Source: Empedobacter stercoris (lineage in GTDB: Bacteria > Bacteroidota > Bacteroidia > Flavobacteriales > Weeksellaceae). Taken from it: DNA of 64,000 bases. The translations under genes and the position numbers were made by a program. Below the pieces are notes generated by a model, which was given only the letters and a program-made list of their open reading frames with translations, searched no databases and was not told the DNA's origin. How positions within the stretch are numbered: the first letter of the stretch is position 1; every line of letters starts with the position of its first letter. The stretch covers positions 434,001-498,000 of the forward strand of contig NZ_CP104209.1 of NCBI RefSeq assembly GCF_025244765.1, written 5' to 3'. This document shows positions 7,533-17,166 of the stretch, one piece after another.

Positions 7533-8858
7533 ATGCTTAAAAAATTAATACTATTCACTCCATTTGTAATAACATTATTATTCAATTCTTGTTCTGATGA
7601 TGATTTTGGAGCAAATGCTGTTCAAACAATTAATTTTACAACACACGTAAAATTTGATGCTAATTTTGATCATACCAAAAAACCTATTCATGCCAAAACA
7701 GTTTTGAAAAATACACAAACTGGCATTACGTATGAAGCTTTAACGAATGATAATGGTGAAGCTATTTTTCCTAATTTGACACCAGGAATATATTCAGCAA
7801 ATGTGAGTTTTTCTATTACTCCAGCTCAATTCGAGGATTTATTTGGTTATCCTACAGATTCAGAAGATAATGTTGAGTTTAGTGGTGCTGCACAAAATAT
7901 TACCATTAACTCATCAAATGTATCGTTAGAAATCGAGTTAACTTCTACGAAAACAATTGGTGGATTAATCTTGAAACAAATTTATTACGGTGGTTCGCAC
8001 ATCAAAGAAGGTGCAATGTTTAGAGATCAATTTATTGAGATTTATAACAATTCGAGTGAAGTTCTTTATGCAGATGGGTTAATATTTGGTCAATTATTTG
8101 GTGCTAATACGGTAGAAAATCAACCTTATTCTCAACCCAACGGTCAGTTAGATTGGTCGAAAGGCGAAGGAAATAAAGTAGGTGCAAGCGCAAATACCGA
8201 TTTTGTGTATGTATCTCACGCGATTCGTATTCCTGGGGATGGTACAACTTATGCAGTTCAGCCAGGTGAAAGTATCACAATTGCACAAACAGCAATTAAT
8301 CACAAAGGAAATTATTATGATGCCAATGGTAAATTAATCGAGATTCTAAAACCAGAATTAACAGTCGATTTATCCCATGCTGATTTTGAAGTGAATATGA
8401 CAGAATATTTAGGCTCTCAATATTCGTATGATATTCAAAATCCTGCTGTTCCTGATATGGATATTGTGTGGTGGGTTTCAGGTAGAGATTTAATTTTAGA
8501 CAATTTAGGTCGTCAAGCATTTATCTTATTTAGAGCTTCTAACGAAGAAATTAATGGGTTTGGAAAGGTGAAAAATCCAAATAATAAGACTTCATACGAA
8601 TATCTTCAATTACCGAATGAAAAGATTGTGGATGGCGTAGAAACCACTCAAGATATGGGAAGTAAATTGGTTCCGAAAAAATTACAAAATAAACAAGATG
8701 CAGGATATGCTTATTTAACAGCAGGACCTTATTCATCAACATCTATTATTCGTAAAACACAGAAAACAATAAATGGTCGTATTATCTTGAAGGATACCAA
8801 TAATTCTACAAACGATTTTGTGAATATTATAGCTGAACCGAAAATTTTTGCGCAATAG
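7533..8858 (+). CDS. DUF4876-like surface lipoprotein
   Basis: ATG 7533 gives a lipoprotein signal peptide with lipobox FNSC at Cys20 followed by SDDD; the acid run after Cys resembles the Bacteroidota surface-export signal. Residues about 30-125 look like a carboxypeptidase-regulatory or Ig-like beta domain. The remainder, with GGSHIKEGAMFRDQFIEIYNN, matches DUF4876, a domain of unknown function found beside TonB-dependent receptors and resembling lamin-tail-type folds. An earlier in-frame codon at 7491 lies within the receptor and was rejected. It is probably the surface partner of the upstream receptor; the ligand cannot be read from sequence. Confidence 0.75.
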   Translation: MLKKLILFTPFVITLLFNSCSDDDFGANAVQTINFTTHVKFDANFDHTKKPIHAKTVLKNTQTGITYEALTNDNGEAIFPNLTPGIYSANVSFSITPAQFEDLFGYPTDSEDNVEFSGAAQNITINSSNVSLEIELTSTKTIGGLILKQIYYGGSHIKEGAMFRDQFIEIYNNSSEVLYADGLIFGQLFGANTVENQPYSQPNGQLDWSKGEGNKVGASANTDFVYVSHAIRIPGDGTTYAVQPGESITIAQTAINHKGNYYDANGKLIEILKPELTVDLSHADFEVNMTEYLGSQYSYDIQNPAVPDMDIVWWVSGRDLILDNLGRQAFILFRASNEEINGFGKVKNPNNKTSYEYLQLPNEKIVDGVETTQDMGSKLVPKKLQNKQDAGYAYLTAGPYSSTSIIRKTQKTINGRIILKDTNNSTNDFVNIIAEPKIFAQ

Positions 8859-8869
8859 AAATATAGAAC

Positions 8870-10468
8870 ATGAAATCAATTGATTTAACAACATACGACA
8901 ATAAATTTTTGAGAATCGCTTCTTTTACTTGTTTATTTTTTGCAAGTCAATTGTTCGCGCAAGAAAATGATTCGATAAAAGTGACTTCTAACGAAGCAGA
9001 GCAATTTATCAAAGATTTGAATTGGGAATTGCCTATTGCAACGCATTCTTTACCAATAAAAGATTATACACATACCGGAATTTATTTCAATCATAAAAAC
9101 AATCAATTTGCTCGTAAACAAACAGCAGAAGAAACAAATCGTTATGGTTTTCTAAGCGAAGGTTTATACACAACTGAAAATGATTTTAAAATTTTTGGAA
9201 CGATAAACCTTGAAAAGTTTACAGAAAAAAATCTTGGATGGAATCTTTCTGACCAACGTACAGATGAACAACAAGTATTATCGCCACAGTATTTTTACGT
9301 GCCACGTGCTGCTGATTGGGATAATCAGCGCTATTTGATTCGTGGAGGAGTTTCTAAAAATTTCGGAAAAATGACATTAGCTGCAAAAGCTGAATTAAAT
9401 GTCAATAAAATGGCTCGTAAATTAGATCCTCGACCTGAAATTAAAAACAATCAATTAGTCGGTGAAATTCAGGCTGCTTACGAAATTATGGACGGTCATC
9501 AACTTTTTGTTTTAGGAGCTTATGGGCGAAAAGACAAAGATTTTAGTATCGTTTATAAAAATAGAAATTTGGATGTTGAAGCTTATCCAGAAACCTATTT
9601 ACGTTATATGGCAGGATATGGTCGTGTGATTAATAACCCGTTGAGAAATAAAATTGATAATGAAAAATCACTTTATCAATATTTTACTCGAAATATTAGT
9701 TCAAAAATTGGTGGTGGTTATCAATTTAGTTCTGACAATACACGTCTGATTTTAGGTTATAATTACCAAGAAAATCAACAACGTATGTATGATAGCAAAA
9801 CGAAGGAAGATAAATTCTTTATTTACGTTTGGGATATCAATGAGCAATTAGCTTATGCCAATTTCATGACAACGTTTGATAACAATACAATGAATGCTCG
9901 TTTAGATTTCTCGAGAAAAGATGGTGAAAATTATGATGTTTCAATTGGTGGAATGAACTATCAAAATCGTTTACAAAATGCGAATTTAGATGTTAATTTG
10001 GCGAATCGTGATCAATCAAAAATGAATTATTTCATTGGTTTCAAATCAAGTTATAATCAAAATAAATATTACGATGCATTAGCAATTTATACCATGAAAA
10101 TTAAATCGTTGGATGTTGGTGTTTATGGGAATAAAGATGTTATGTTGAATAATAAATTAAAAATAAATATAGGTTTAGCTTTTAATTATTATGCGCTACT
10201 TGATTCCTATTTTGATTATACGAAAATGACAGGTATTAATGAAGATACATTTTATAACAATGTAGCTTCTTATGATTATGCTTACAATACGACAGATCAT
10301 CTTGATGCATCCACCTCTATACGCTTCATTTTACCGATTAAAAATAATAAGACAATCGAGCTATATACACAGTTAAAAGGTATATTTGCAACAAATAAAA
10401 GTAATTTTACCCGAATTAATACAGACAATACCTATTGGATGAACTTCGGAATTCAATTAAATTATTAA
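8870..10468 (+). CDS. DUF6850-like outer-membrane beta-barrel protein
   Basis: This 532-residue protein has a signal peptide ending LFAQ (about residue 30). After it come alternating hydrophobic-polar strands typical of an outer-membrane barrel and a C-terminal strand ending GIQLNY. The segment WDNQRYLIRGGVSKNFGKMTLAAK and the general length fit DUF6850 family barrels. No catalytic motif is seen. It begins 11 nt after the lipoprotein gene and ends 1 nt before the peroxidase gene, so the four genes form one operon. Whether it is a second channel or a structural partner of the receptor is open. Confidence 0.7.
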   Translation: MKSIDLTTYDNKFLRIASFTCLFFASQLFAQENDSIKVTSNEAEQFIKDLNWELPIATHSLPIKDYTHTGIYFNHKNNQFARKQTAEETNRYGFLSEGLYTTENDFKIFGTINLEKFTEKNLGWNLSDQRTDEQQVLSPQYFYVPRAADWDNQRYLIRGGVSKNFGKMTLAAKAELNVNKMARKLDPRPEIKNNQLVGEIQAAYEIMDGHQLFVLGAYGRKDKDFSIVYKNRNLDVEAYPETYLRYMAGYGRVINNPLRNKIDNEKSLYQYFTRNISSKIGGGYQFSSDNTRLILGYNYQENQQRMYDSKTKEDKFFIYVWDINEQLAYANFMTTFDNNTMNARLDFSRKDGENYDVSIGGMNYQNRLQNANLDVNLANRDQSKMNYFIGFKSSYNQNKYYDALAIYTMKIKSLDVGVYGNKDVMLNNKLKINIGLAFNYYALLDSYFDYTKMTGINEDTFYNNVASYDYAYNTTDHLDASTSIRFILPIKNNKTIELYTQLKGIFATNKSNFTRINTDNTYWMNFGIQLNY

Positions 10469-10469
10469 A

Positions 10470-11621
10470 ATGATTATGAAAAAAATGCTTCCATTATTTG
10501 CAATTGGAGCTACTACTCTATTTTATGCATTTAACAGTAATAAAATAATCGACCAAGGTTATACAATTACCGATTTACGAGCATTGTATAGTAGTGGAGA
10601 TCAGTCTAAATGGCCTACTCCAACTGTTGACGAAAGTGTTTTGAATGATGGATTTGAGGATATTGGAACATTAGGAGAAGTTCCTTTTCCCAAAGATAAT
10701 CCATATACAAAAGAAAAAGCTGAATTAGGGAAAACGTTATTTTTTGATCCTCGTTTATCCAATTCTAATCAAATTTCTTGTGCAAATTGCCATGATCCTG
10801 AATTAAATTGGGGTGATGGTCGACGTGTTCCTTATGGAGAAGACCGTCAATTGGGTGCACGTAATTCACCAAGTTTAATGAATGTGGCTTATGCTAAAGT
10901 AATGTTCTGGGATGGTCGAGCAAAAACGTTGGAAGAACAAGCTGAATTCCCAATTCGTGATAAAAAAGAAATGAATCATCACATCGATTTTGCAACAAAA
11001 AGAATTGCTCAAATTGCTGGTTACAAAGATTTGTTCAAACAAGCTTTTGGAGACGAAAACGTATCAAATGATCGCATAACGAAAGCAATTGCTACTTTTG
11101 AACGAACAATTTTAGCTCCAAAAAATCGTTTTGATAAATTTATTGCTGGAAAATCAGATGAATTAACAGATCAAGAAATCGAAGGTTTACATCTTTTCCG
11201 TACAAAAGCAAGATGTATCAACTGTCACAATTCGGCTTATTTTTCGGATAATAAATTCCATAATATTGGATTAACGTATTATGGACGAGAATACGAAGAT
11301 TTAGGTTTATACAATACAACTAAATTAGCAAAAAATGTTGGTGAATTTAAAACACCTTCTTTGCGTGAAGTTCCTCAAAATGCACCTTATATGCACAATG
11401 GATTATTTCCAACTATTCGTGGTGTCTTAAATATGTACAATGCTGGAATGTTTCATTTTCAACCAAATGAAAAACAGAAAAATGATTCATTATTTCCTAA
11501 AACATCTGATTTGGTGAAAAAACTTAATTTAACAACTTCCGAATTAGATGCATTAGAATCCTTTTTAATGAGTTTGAAACAGAATCAATACAAAATGCGC
11601 CCACCGCATTTACCAAAATAA
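10470..11621 (+). CDS. Di-haem cytochrome c peroxidase (CcpA/MauG family)
   Basis: This 383-residue periplasmic protein has an N-terminal hydrophobic segment (about 5-22) acting as signal or anchor. Two haem c sites are present, CANCH (104-108) and CINCH (249-253), each in the usual context (LFFDPRLS before the first, LHLFRTKARC before the second). YMHNG near residue 307 supplies the conserved Met region of these enzymes. Known members reduce hydrogen peroxide or, like MauG, oxidise protein side chains. Its place at the end of a receptor-lipoprotein-barrel operon suggests redox chemistry on the imported or exposed ligand. A strong terminator follows. Confidence 0.88.
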   Translation: MIMKKMLPLFAIGATTLFYAFNSNKIIDQGYTITDLRALYSSGDQSKWPTPTVDESVLNDGFEDIGTLGEVPFPKDNPYTKEKAELGKTLFFDPRLSNSNQISCANCHDPELNWGDGRRVPYGEDRQLGARNSPSLMNVAYAKVMFWDGRAKTLEEQAEFPIRDKKEMNHHIDFATKRIAQIAGYKDLFKQAFGDENVSNDRITKAIATFERTILAPKNRFDKFIAGKSDELTDQEIEGLHLFRTKARCINCHNSAYFSDNKFHNIGLTYYGREYEDLGLYNTTKLAKNVGEFKTPSLREVPQNAPYMHNGLFPTIRGVLNMYNAGMFHFQPNEKQKNDSLFPKTSDLVKKLNLTTSELDALESFLMSLKQNQYKMRPPHLPK

Positions 11622-11669
11622 AATTATAACATAAAAAGCCTCAAAATTGAGGCTTTTTATGTTATAATT
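11622..11669. terminator. Terminator of the receptor-peroxidase operon
   Basis: A perfect 22-bp stem (11622-11643 with 11648-11669) with loop AAAT. The core is AAAAAGCCTCA/TGAGGCTTTTT, so it can act in both directions. It separates the operon from the next gene. Confidence 0.85.
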
Positions 11670-11703
11670 CGTTTATATTTAAAATCATTATTAAACATTT
11701 AAG

Positions 11704-12102
11704 TTGAGAAAGCAATATCATTTTCGTCGAATCAATCAGCAACTTTATATTTGGGATGTTGATCGATTGATTAGCTTAATACAAAATATTCTGCCAAAAG
11801 AAATTCCTGTAAGTGCTATCCGCGAATTAAACGAGCCTTATTGGTACAGTAATGAAGGAGATGTTCCTACATGTAAATCGATTGCCGAACATATGATTTT
11901 AGTAAATGATGCTGATCTTTCGTATCCTATTATTTTATGTCCAGAAGGAAAAATAATGGATGGCATGCATCGCGTCGTGAAAGCATATTTAAATGATCAT
12001 ATTTCAATTCATGCTTATCAATTAAAAAAACTTCCTGAACCTGATTTTATAGATGTAGATCCGCAAGACTTACCTTATGAAGACGATAATCTTATTTTAT
12101 AA
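11704..12102 (+). CDS. ParB/sulfiredoxin-fold-like small protein
   Basis: This 132-residue soluble protein starts with TTG at 11704. The central segment PIILCPEGKIMDGMHRVVKAYL has the shape of the ParB/sulfiredoxin nucleotide-binding core (a G-x-MDGMHR loop before a helix). There is no helix-turn-helix part, so this is not a chromosome-partition ParB. N-terminal YHFRRINQQLYIWDVDRLI suggests a dedicated family. It is monocistronic between two strong boundaries, 69 nt ahead of the copper ATPase. Function unknown. Confidence 0.55.
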   Translation: MRKQYHFRRINQQLYIWDVDRLISLIQNILPKEIPVSAIRELNEPYWYSNEGDVPTCKSIAEHMILVNDADLSYPIILCPEGKIMDGMHRVVKAYLNDHISIHAYQLKKLPEPDFIDVDPQDLPYEDDNLIL

Positions 12103-12171
12103 ATTTATTCTACAATTGTATAACATAATTTCTTAAAAATTACTTGAAATTTGTAGTATAAAATAACTATT

Positions 12172-14574
12172 ATGAATACGCAAACCCTTATTATACCGCT
12201 TCTTAATTTAGAAACGCAAGAACAAGTTTCTAAATTGAACCAAATGATATCTGAAGTTGAAAATCTGGATAGTTTTTTTATTGATTTATCAAATAAAAGT
12301 GTTTCGCTGACGGCAAAAAAAATGCCTAAAGTAACAGCTAAAGTTTTTCAAATCCTAAAACAAAATAATTTCAAAATCGATTCTGTCGAAATAAATTACC
12401 CCGTACTTAACATGACTTGTGCTTCATGCGCAAGTAGCTCGCAGGCAAATTTAAAACGTCAACCAGGTGTTGTAAATGCTGAAGTGAATTATGGAAATGG
12501 AATGGGAAAAATAGAATATATTCCTTCTTTAACTTCTCCCGAAAATTTAAAAAATGCATTAGTTGAGGTTGGATTTGATTTAGTGATTGATGAATCAAAA
12601 AATCAAGACGAAGAAATAGAACAACTTCATGAAGATAAATACCTATCACTAAAAAAGAACGTGATATGGGCGCTTGTTTTTGGTATTCCTTTGTTCATTA
12701 TAGGAATGTTTTTTATGAATATGCCTTATGGTAATTATATCATGTGGGCGCTTTCTACTCCTATTCTCTTTATTTTCGGTCAACAATTTTTTGTTGGTGC
12801 GTGGAAACAATTGAAAAATAAGACAGCTAATATGGATACTTTAGTAGCTTTGAGTACTGGTGTAGCTTATATATTCAGTGTTTTCAATACATTATTTCCA
12901 GAATATTGGCACAGCAAAGGTTTACACGCTCATCCTTATTTTGAAGCAGCTGGTTTGATTATCGTTTTTATTTTGATTGGTAAATTGATGGAAGAACGTG
13001 CGAAGGGAAATACATCTGAAGCAATCAAAAAATTAATAGGTCTGCAACCCAATACGGTTTCTGTTTTAAAAAATGGAAATCAAGTTGAAGTAAAAATTGA
13101 AGATGTGCAAATTGGAGACTTGATTTTATCTAAACCTGGAGATAAAATTGCCGTTGATGGAATAATTATTTCTGGAGAAACTTTTATCGATGAAAGTTCT
13201 TTAACTGGTGAACCTCTTCCTGTCGAAAAAGGAGTTGATGCTACTGTTTTTTCAGGAACATTGAACCAAAATTCTCCTATTCAATATAAAGCCTTAAAAG
13301 TTGGTAATGATACGCTCTTAGCTCAAATCATTCAGTCTGTGAAGAATGCACAAGGTAGTAAGGCGCCAGTTCAACAATTGGTGGATAAAATAGCAGGAAT
13401 TTTTGTTCCGATTGTAATTATCATAGCAATTTTAACTTTTATTACATGGTTAGTTTTAGGTCAAGAAAATGCGTTTACCATGGCACTTTTATCCATGATA
13501 ACTGTATTGGTTATCGCTTGTCCTTGCGCACTTGGTTTGGCTACACCTACTGCAATTATGGTTGGAATGGGAAAAGGAGCTGAACAAGGAATTTTGATTA
13601 AAAATGCAGAAAGTTTAGAATTGGCAAAGAAAATTGATACGATTATCTTAGATAAAACAGGAACAATTACAGAAGGAAAACCTAAATTACAAGAATTAAT
13701 TTGGTTTGATGATTCTGCTAAAAATATACTTTATACCATCGAGAATAATTCGCAACATCCCTTAGCCAAAGCTATTACTGCACATATTGGTAAACAAGAA
13801 AATTTATCGGATTTGAAAGTTGAAGATGTTTCTGGAAAAGGATTAAAAGCAACTCGTTTGAACAAAGAATATTATGTTGGGAAAATAAGTTGGATGAACG
13901 AATTGAACATTCAAATTGAGGAGAATGTTAAACAAACAATTCAAGATTTTTCAACTAAAAATTATACCACTTCTTTCTTTGGTGATAATGAAAATGTTTT
14001 AGGTTTGATTGGAATTTCAGATGAAATAAAAGCAACTTCTATTGAAGCTATAAAAGCATTTCATGAAAAAGGAATTGAGGTTTGGATGGTGACTGGTGAC
14101 AATGAATTTTCTGCGAATGCAATTGCTAAACAAGTTGGAATTGACCAAGTTGTAGCGAATGCTTTACCTCATGATAAAATGAATATCATCAAAGATTTAC
14201 AAAATAAAGGAAGAATTGTTGCGATGGTTGGTGATGGAATTAATGACAGTGCAGCTTTGGCACAAGCAGATGTTTCGATTGCAATGGGAAATGGTTCTGA
14301 TATTGCAATTGATGTTGCCGAAGTAACGTTAATCGGTGGCGATTTAACAAAAATTAATCATGCGATTAATCTTTCAACACAAACAGTTAAGACTATTCAT
14401 CAAAATTTATTCTGGGCATTTATTTATAATGTAATCGGTATTCCAATTGCGGCAGGTGTTCTTTATCCAATCAACGGATTTTTATTAGACCCAATGATTG
14501 CAGGAGCTGCAATGGCTATGAGCAGTGTAAGTGTTGTAACAAACAGTTTATTATTGAAATATAAAAAGATTTAA
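12172..14574 (+). CDS. copA: Copper-exporting P1B-type ATPase
   Basis: This 800-residue inner-membrane pump extrudes Cu(I) at the cost of ATP. One heavy-metal-binding domain has its Cys pair at 83 and 86 (MTCASCAS). Before it, residues 1-70 look like a second such domain that has lost its Cys pair. Further motifs are TGEP in the actuator domain, CPC at 450-452 in the membrane channel, the phosphorylated Asp at 494 (DKTGTIT), and GDGINDSAAL at 687. The YN pair (AFIYNVIG) and MSS (AMAMSSVS) of the last helices mark Cu(I) specificity. No copper regulator or chaperone gene is adjacent. A terminator follows directly. Confidence 0.92.
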   Translation: MNTQTLIIPLLNLETQEQVSKLNQMISEVENLDSFFIDLSNKSVSLTAKKMPKVTAKVFQILKQNNFKIDSVEINYPVLNMTCASCASSSQANLKRQPGVVNAEVNYGNGMGKIEYIPSLTSPENLKNALVEVGFDLVIDESKNQDEEIEQLHEDKYLSLKKNVIWALVFGIPLFIIGMFFMNMPYGNYIMWALSTPILFIFGQQFFVGAWKQLKNKTANMDTLVALSTGVAYIFSVFNTLFPEYWHSKGLHAHPYFEAAGLIIVFILIGKLMEERAKGNTSEAIKKLIGLQPNTVSVLKNGNQVEVKIEDVQIGDLILSKPGDKIAVDGIIISGETFIDESSLTGEPLPVEKGVDATVFSGTLNQNSPIQYKALKVGNDTLLAQIIQSVKNAQGSKAPVQQLVDKIAGIFVPIVIIIAILTFITWLVLGQENAFTMALLSMITVLVIACPCALGLATPTAIMVGMGKGAEQGILIKNAESLELAKKIDTIILDKTGTITEGKPKLQELIWFDDSAKNILYTIENNSQHPLAKAITAHIGKQENLSDLKVEDVSGKGLKATRLNKEYYVGKISWMNELNIQIEENVKQTIQDFSTKNYTTSFFGDNENVLGLIGISDEIKATSIEAIKAFHEKGIEVWMVTGDNEFSANAIAKQVGIDQVVANALPHDKMNIIKDLQNKGRIVAMVGDGINDSAALAQADVSIAMGNGSDIAIDVAEVTLIGGDLTKINHAINLSTQTVKTIHQNLFWAFIYNVIGIPIAAGVLYPINGFLLDPMIAGAAMAMSSVSVVTNSLLLKYKKI

Positions 14575-14591
14575 AACCTTCATAAATCAAT

Positions 14592-14620
14592 AAATCGCCT
14601 AAAGATTTAGGCGATTTTTT
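14592..14620 (+). terminator. Terminator of copA
   Basis: AAATCGCCTAAA and TTTAGGCGATTT form a perfect 12-bp stem with a 2-nt GA centre, followed by T. It lies between convergent genes and may serve both. Confidence 0.85.
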
Positions 14621-14626
14621 TATGCT

Positions 14627-15079
14627 TTATAATAAACGATCATCCCAATTGTAATCTTCTATTTCTTTGATTTTTACTTTCGAAGAAAAATCGGGATGTT
14701 TTGTATTAATTAAATAATTGTATTCTTTCGGAATGATTGACGAAGGAACTTTCATCACCAAATATTTAAAATCTTGATACCAAGCAGATCCAATTTCTTG
14801 AAGTTTCGGATAAGACTCTACAGATTGCCAATTTTTGGGTAATTTAGAATCCTTTACATTGTAAATTTCATCTTCTGTACAATCAATTTCAATCACTAAT
14901 AATTTGTACGAATTGTCAATCGTAATTGAACTGCGGTGAACCACTAATTCTAAGGTTGATAATGCGCGTGTACTTCCCGAATAAATTACAAATTCATCAT
15001 TTTTGTTCCATCTGTTGGCAACACCAGAAGCTTGTAATGATTTTGCATATTTAGCTTTACGTATATTGTAAACTAACAT
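14627..15079 (-). CDS. RES-domain toxin of a type II toxin-antitoxin pair
   Basis: This 150-residue protein matches the RES family: N-terminal YNIRKAKYAKSL, ANRWN with its conserved Arg, and SGSTRALSTLELVVH carrying the conserved Ser and Glu. Characterised RES toxins (for example MbcT, ParT) are ADP-ribosyltransferase-like enzymes that degrade NAD or modify a target protein. It begins 2 nt after the antitoxin gene ends, the standard antitoxin-first arrangement. Confidence 0.88.
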   Translation of the reverse strand: MLVYNIRKAKYAKSLQASGVANRWNKNDEFVIYSGSTRALSTLELVVHRSSITIDNSYKLLVIEIDCTEDEIYNVKDSKLPKNWQSVESYPKLQEIGSAWYQDFKYLVMKVPSSIIPKEYNYLINTKHPDFSSKVKIKEIEDYNWDDRLL

Positions 15080-15081
15080 TC

Positions 15082-15516
15082 TTAAACGTTTTCTCCGTAC
15101 TCAATAGCTGTTAAACGATTGTCAATGAATTTTAAACCAGATACTGTATCCAAGAAATCCATTGGTGCTTTTTTATCCAATAAAACGTTTGGAGTTGTTA
15201 ACCATTTTTCGAAATCATCTTTTGTGTTAAAAACCTCTAAACCATGTTTATACAAAGAAATTAAAAGAACAACATGCTCTTTCGTATTGTCTTTTAATGA
15301 AACGTCTTTTGTTTTATAATTTCTATATGTACGCGTTGTAATATTTAACCAATTCGAAATAATATCATCTTTTAAACCAGATAATTCGTCTAGATATTTG
15401 ATGTATTTTTGATCGATATTATAACTATTTACATAGAAATAGACATTAGTGAAATCTCTTACTTCAGGAATTTCATCAATGATTTGCTTGTAACTTTTTA
15501 GTTTTATTGTTGCCAT
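15082..15516 (-). CDS. Xre/MbcA/ParS-type antitoxin
   Basis: This 144-residue partner of the RES toxin has an N-terminal helical DNA-binding part (about 30-85, with LSGLKDDIISNWLNITTRTYRNYK). The C-terminal half has the MbcA/ParS toxin-binding form (VFNTKDDFEKWLTTPNVLLDKKAPMDFLDTVSG). Such antitoxins neutralise the toxin and repress their own operon. A TATCTTTA -7-like sequence lies at 15531-15538 on this strand. The pair forms a complete two-gene module between the copA terminator and the fumC terminator. Confidence 0.87.
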   Translation of the reverse strand: MATIKLKSYKQIIDEIPEVRDFTNVYFYVNSYNIDQKYIKYLDELSGLKDDIISNWLNITTRTYRNYKTKDVSLKDNTKEHVVLLISLYKHGLEVFNTKDDFEKWLTTPNVLLDKKAPMDFLDTVSGLKFIDNRLTAIEYGENV

Positions 15517-15591
15517 AATTTTAAACTTTTACTAAAGATACAATTTTTCCTCTTAATAAAGGAATTTTTTCTCAATTATTTTAATACGTAC

Positions 15592-15622
15592 AAAAAAAGA
15601 GGTTACAAAAGCAACCTCTTTT
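15592..15622 (-). terminator. Terminator of fumC
   Basis: AAAAGAGGTT (15595-15604) pairs with AACCTCTTTT (15613-15622). On the minus strand it is followed by a T-run, 22 nt beyond the fumC stop. Confidence 0.8.
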
Positions 15623-15643
15623 ACTATAATGATTTATATTTTC

Positions 15644-17041
15644 TTATTTTAAAGAACCAACCATATCTTCTGGTTTTACCCATTCGTCAAATTGTTCAGC
15701 AGTTACATATCCTAATGCAATTGCAGTTTCTTTTAACGTAGAGTTATTTTTGTGTGCAGTTTGCGCAATCTCTGCAGCTTTGTAATAACCAATTTTTGTA
15801 TTAAGCGCAGTTACTAACATTAATGAATTATCTACTAATTCTTTGATACGAGCATAATTTGGTTCGATACCTTGTGCACAATGTTCGTCAAAAGAAACAC
15901 AAGCATCCCCTAATAAACGTGCAGATTGTAAGAAATTTGCAGCCATTAATGGTTTGAAAACATTTAATTCATAGTGACCTTGAGTTCCACCAATCGTAAT
16001 TGCAACATCATTACCCATAACTTGAGCAGCAACCATAGTTAAAGCTTCACATTGTGTAGGATTTACTTTACCTGGCATGATAGAAGACCCTGGCTCATTT
16101 TCTGGAATAATGATTTCACCAATACCTGAACGAGGTCCTGAAGCTAACATACGAACATCATTTGCAATTTTGTTTAATGAAACAGCTAATTGTTTCAACG
16201 CTCCGTGAGTTTCTACGATGGCATCGTGAGCAGCTAACGCTTCAAATTTATTTTCTGCAGTAACAAATGGATGACCTGTAAACTCAGCAATGTATTTAGC
16301 GACTACTACATCGTATCCTTCTGGAGTGTTAAGTCCTGTACCTACAGCAGTTCCTCCTAATGCTAATTCAGATAAATGCGCTAATGTATTTCTTAATGCT
16401 CTTAAACCGTGGTTTAATTGTGCTACATATCCTGAAATTTCTTGTCCTAATGTTAATGGAGTTGCATCCATTAAGTGTGTACGACCAATTTTTACAACGC
16501 TTTTAAATTCTTCTGCTTTCTTAGCTAAAGTATCACGTAATTGTTCAACACCTGGAATTGTTACTTCAACAACAGCTTTGTAAGCGGCAATATGCATACC
16601 TGTTGGGTAAGTATCGTTAGAAGATTGAGATTTGTTCACGTCATCGTTCGCTTTCAAAACAGGTTCTCTTTCTCCAATTTTACCTCCTGCTAATACTTGA
16701 GCACGATTAGCAACAACTTCGTTCACATTCATGTTAGATTGTGTTCCCGAACCTGTTTGCCAAATAACTAATGGAAATTGATCATCTAATTTACCTGCTA
16801 AGATTTCATCACAAACAGCTGCAATAGCATCTCTTTTTTCAACTGGTAATACACCTAACTCAGCATTTGCATAAGCTGCAGCTTTCTTAAGATAAGCAAA
16901 ACCTTCAACGATTTCTTTTGGCATTGAAGCAGCTGGACCAATTTTAAAGTTATTTCTTGAACGTTCTGTTTGAGCGCCCCAATATTTGTCAGCAGGAACT
17001 TTTACTTCCCCCATGGTGTCTTTCTCAATTCTGTATTCCAT
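15644..17041 (-). CDS. fumC: Class II fumarate hydratase
   Basis: This 465-residue TCA-cycle enzyme interconverts fumarate and malate in the cytoplasm as an iron-free homotetramer. The signature [16 protein letters not shown] (about residue 316) holds the catalytic Ser loop. [26 protein letters not shown] and [16 protein letters not shown] are the other substrate-binding blocks. The length is that of the family. It is monocistronic, with its own -7 element and terminator. Confidence 0.95.
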   Translation of the reverse strand: MEYRIEKDTMGEVKVPADKYWGAQTERSRNNFKIGPAASMPKEIVEGFAYLKKAAAYANAELGVLPVEKRDAIAAVCDEILAGKLDDQFPLVIWQTGSGTQSNMNVNEVVANRAQVLAGGKIGEREPVLKANDDVNKSQSSNDTYPTGMHIAAYKAVVEVTIPGVEQLRDTLAKKAEEFKSVVKIGRTHLMDATPLTLGQEISGYVAQLNHGLRALRNTLAHLSELALGGTAVGTGLNTPEGYDVVVAKYIAEFTGHPFVTAENKFEALAAHDAIVETHGALKQLAVSLNKIANDVRMLASGPRSGIGEIIIPENEPGSSIMPGKVNPTQCEALTMVAAQVMGNDVAITIGGTQGHYELNVFKPLMAANFLQSARLLGDACVSFDEHCAQGIEPNYARIKELVDNSLMLVTALNTKIGYYKAAEIAQTAHKNNSTLKETAIALGYVTAEQFDEWVKPEDMVGSLK

Positions 17042-17071
17042 TTTTTATTTTTATTATATTTACTTATCTCA

Positions 17072-17079
17072 CAAATTTA
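17072..17079 (-). promoter_or_regulatory. -7 promoter element of fumC
   Basis: On the minus strand this reads TAAATTTG, a full TAnnTTTG match, about 30 nt before the fumC ATG. Confidence 0.55.
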
Positions 17080-17138
17080 AGAAATCGTTTGATGAAAGAA
17101 AAGTGATTAATGTTAGTATTTCTATAAATTTTATTTAC

Positions 17139-17146
17139 TAAGTTTG
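17139..17146 (+). promoter_or_regulatory. -7 promoter element of the small membrane protein gene
   Basis: TAAGTTTG matches TAnnTTTG, 20 nt before ATG 17167. It faces away from the fumC promoter; the two divergent promoters share a 60-bp region. Confidence 0.55.
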
Positions 17147-17166
17147 TATCACATAAAAATAAAATC

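Noticed and set aside
11704-12102. Chromosome-partition ParB
   Set aside because: Too short, no helix-turn-helix and no parA or parS nearby.
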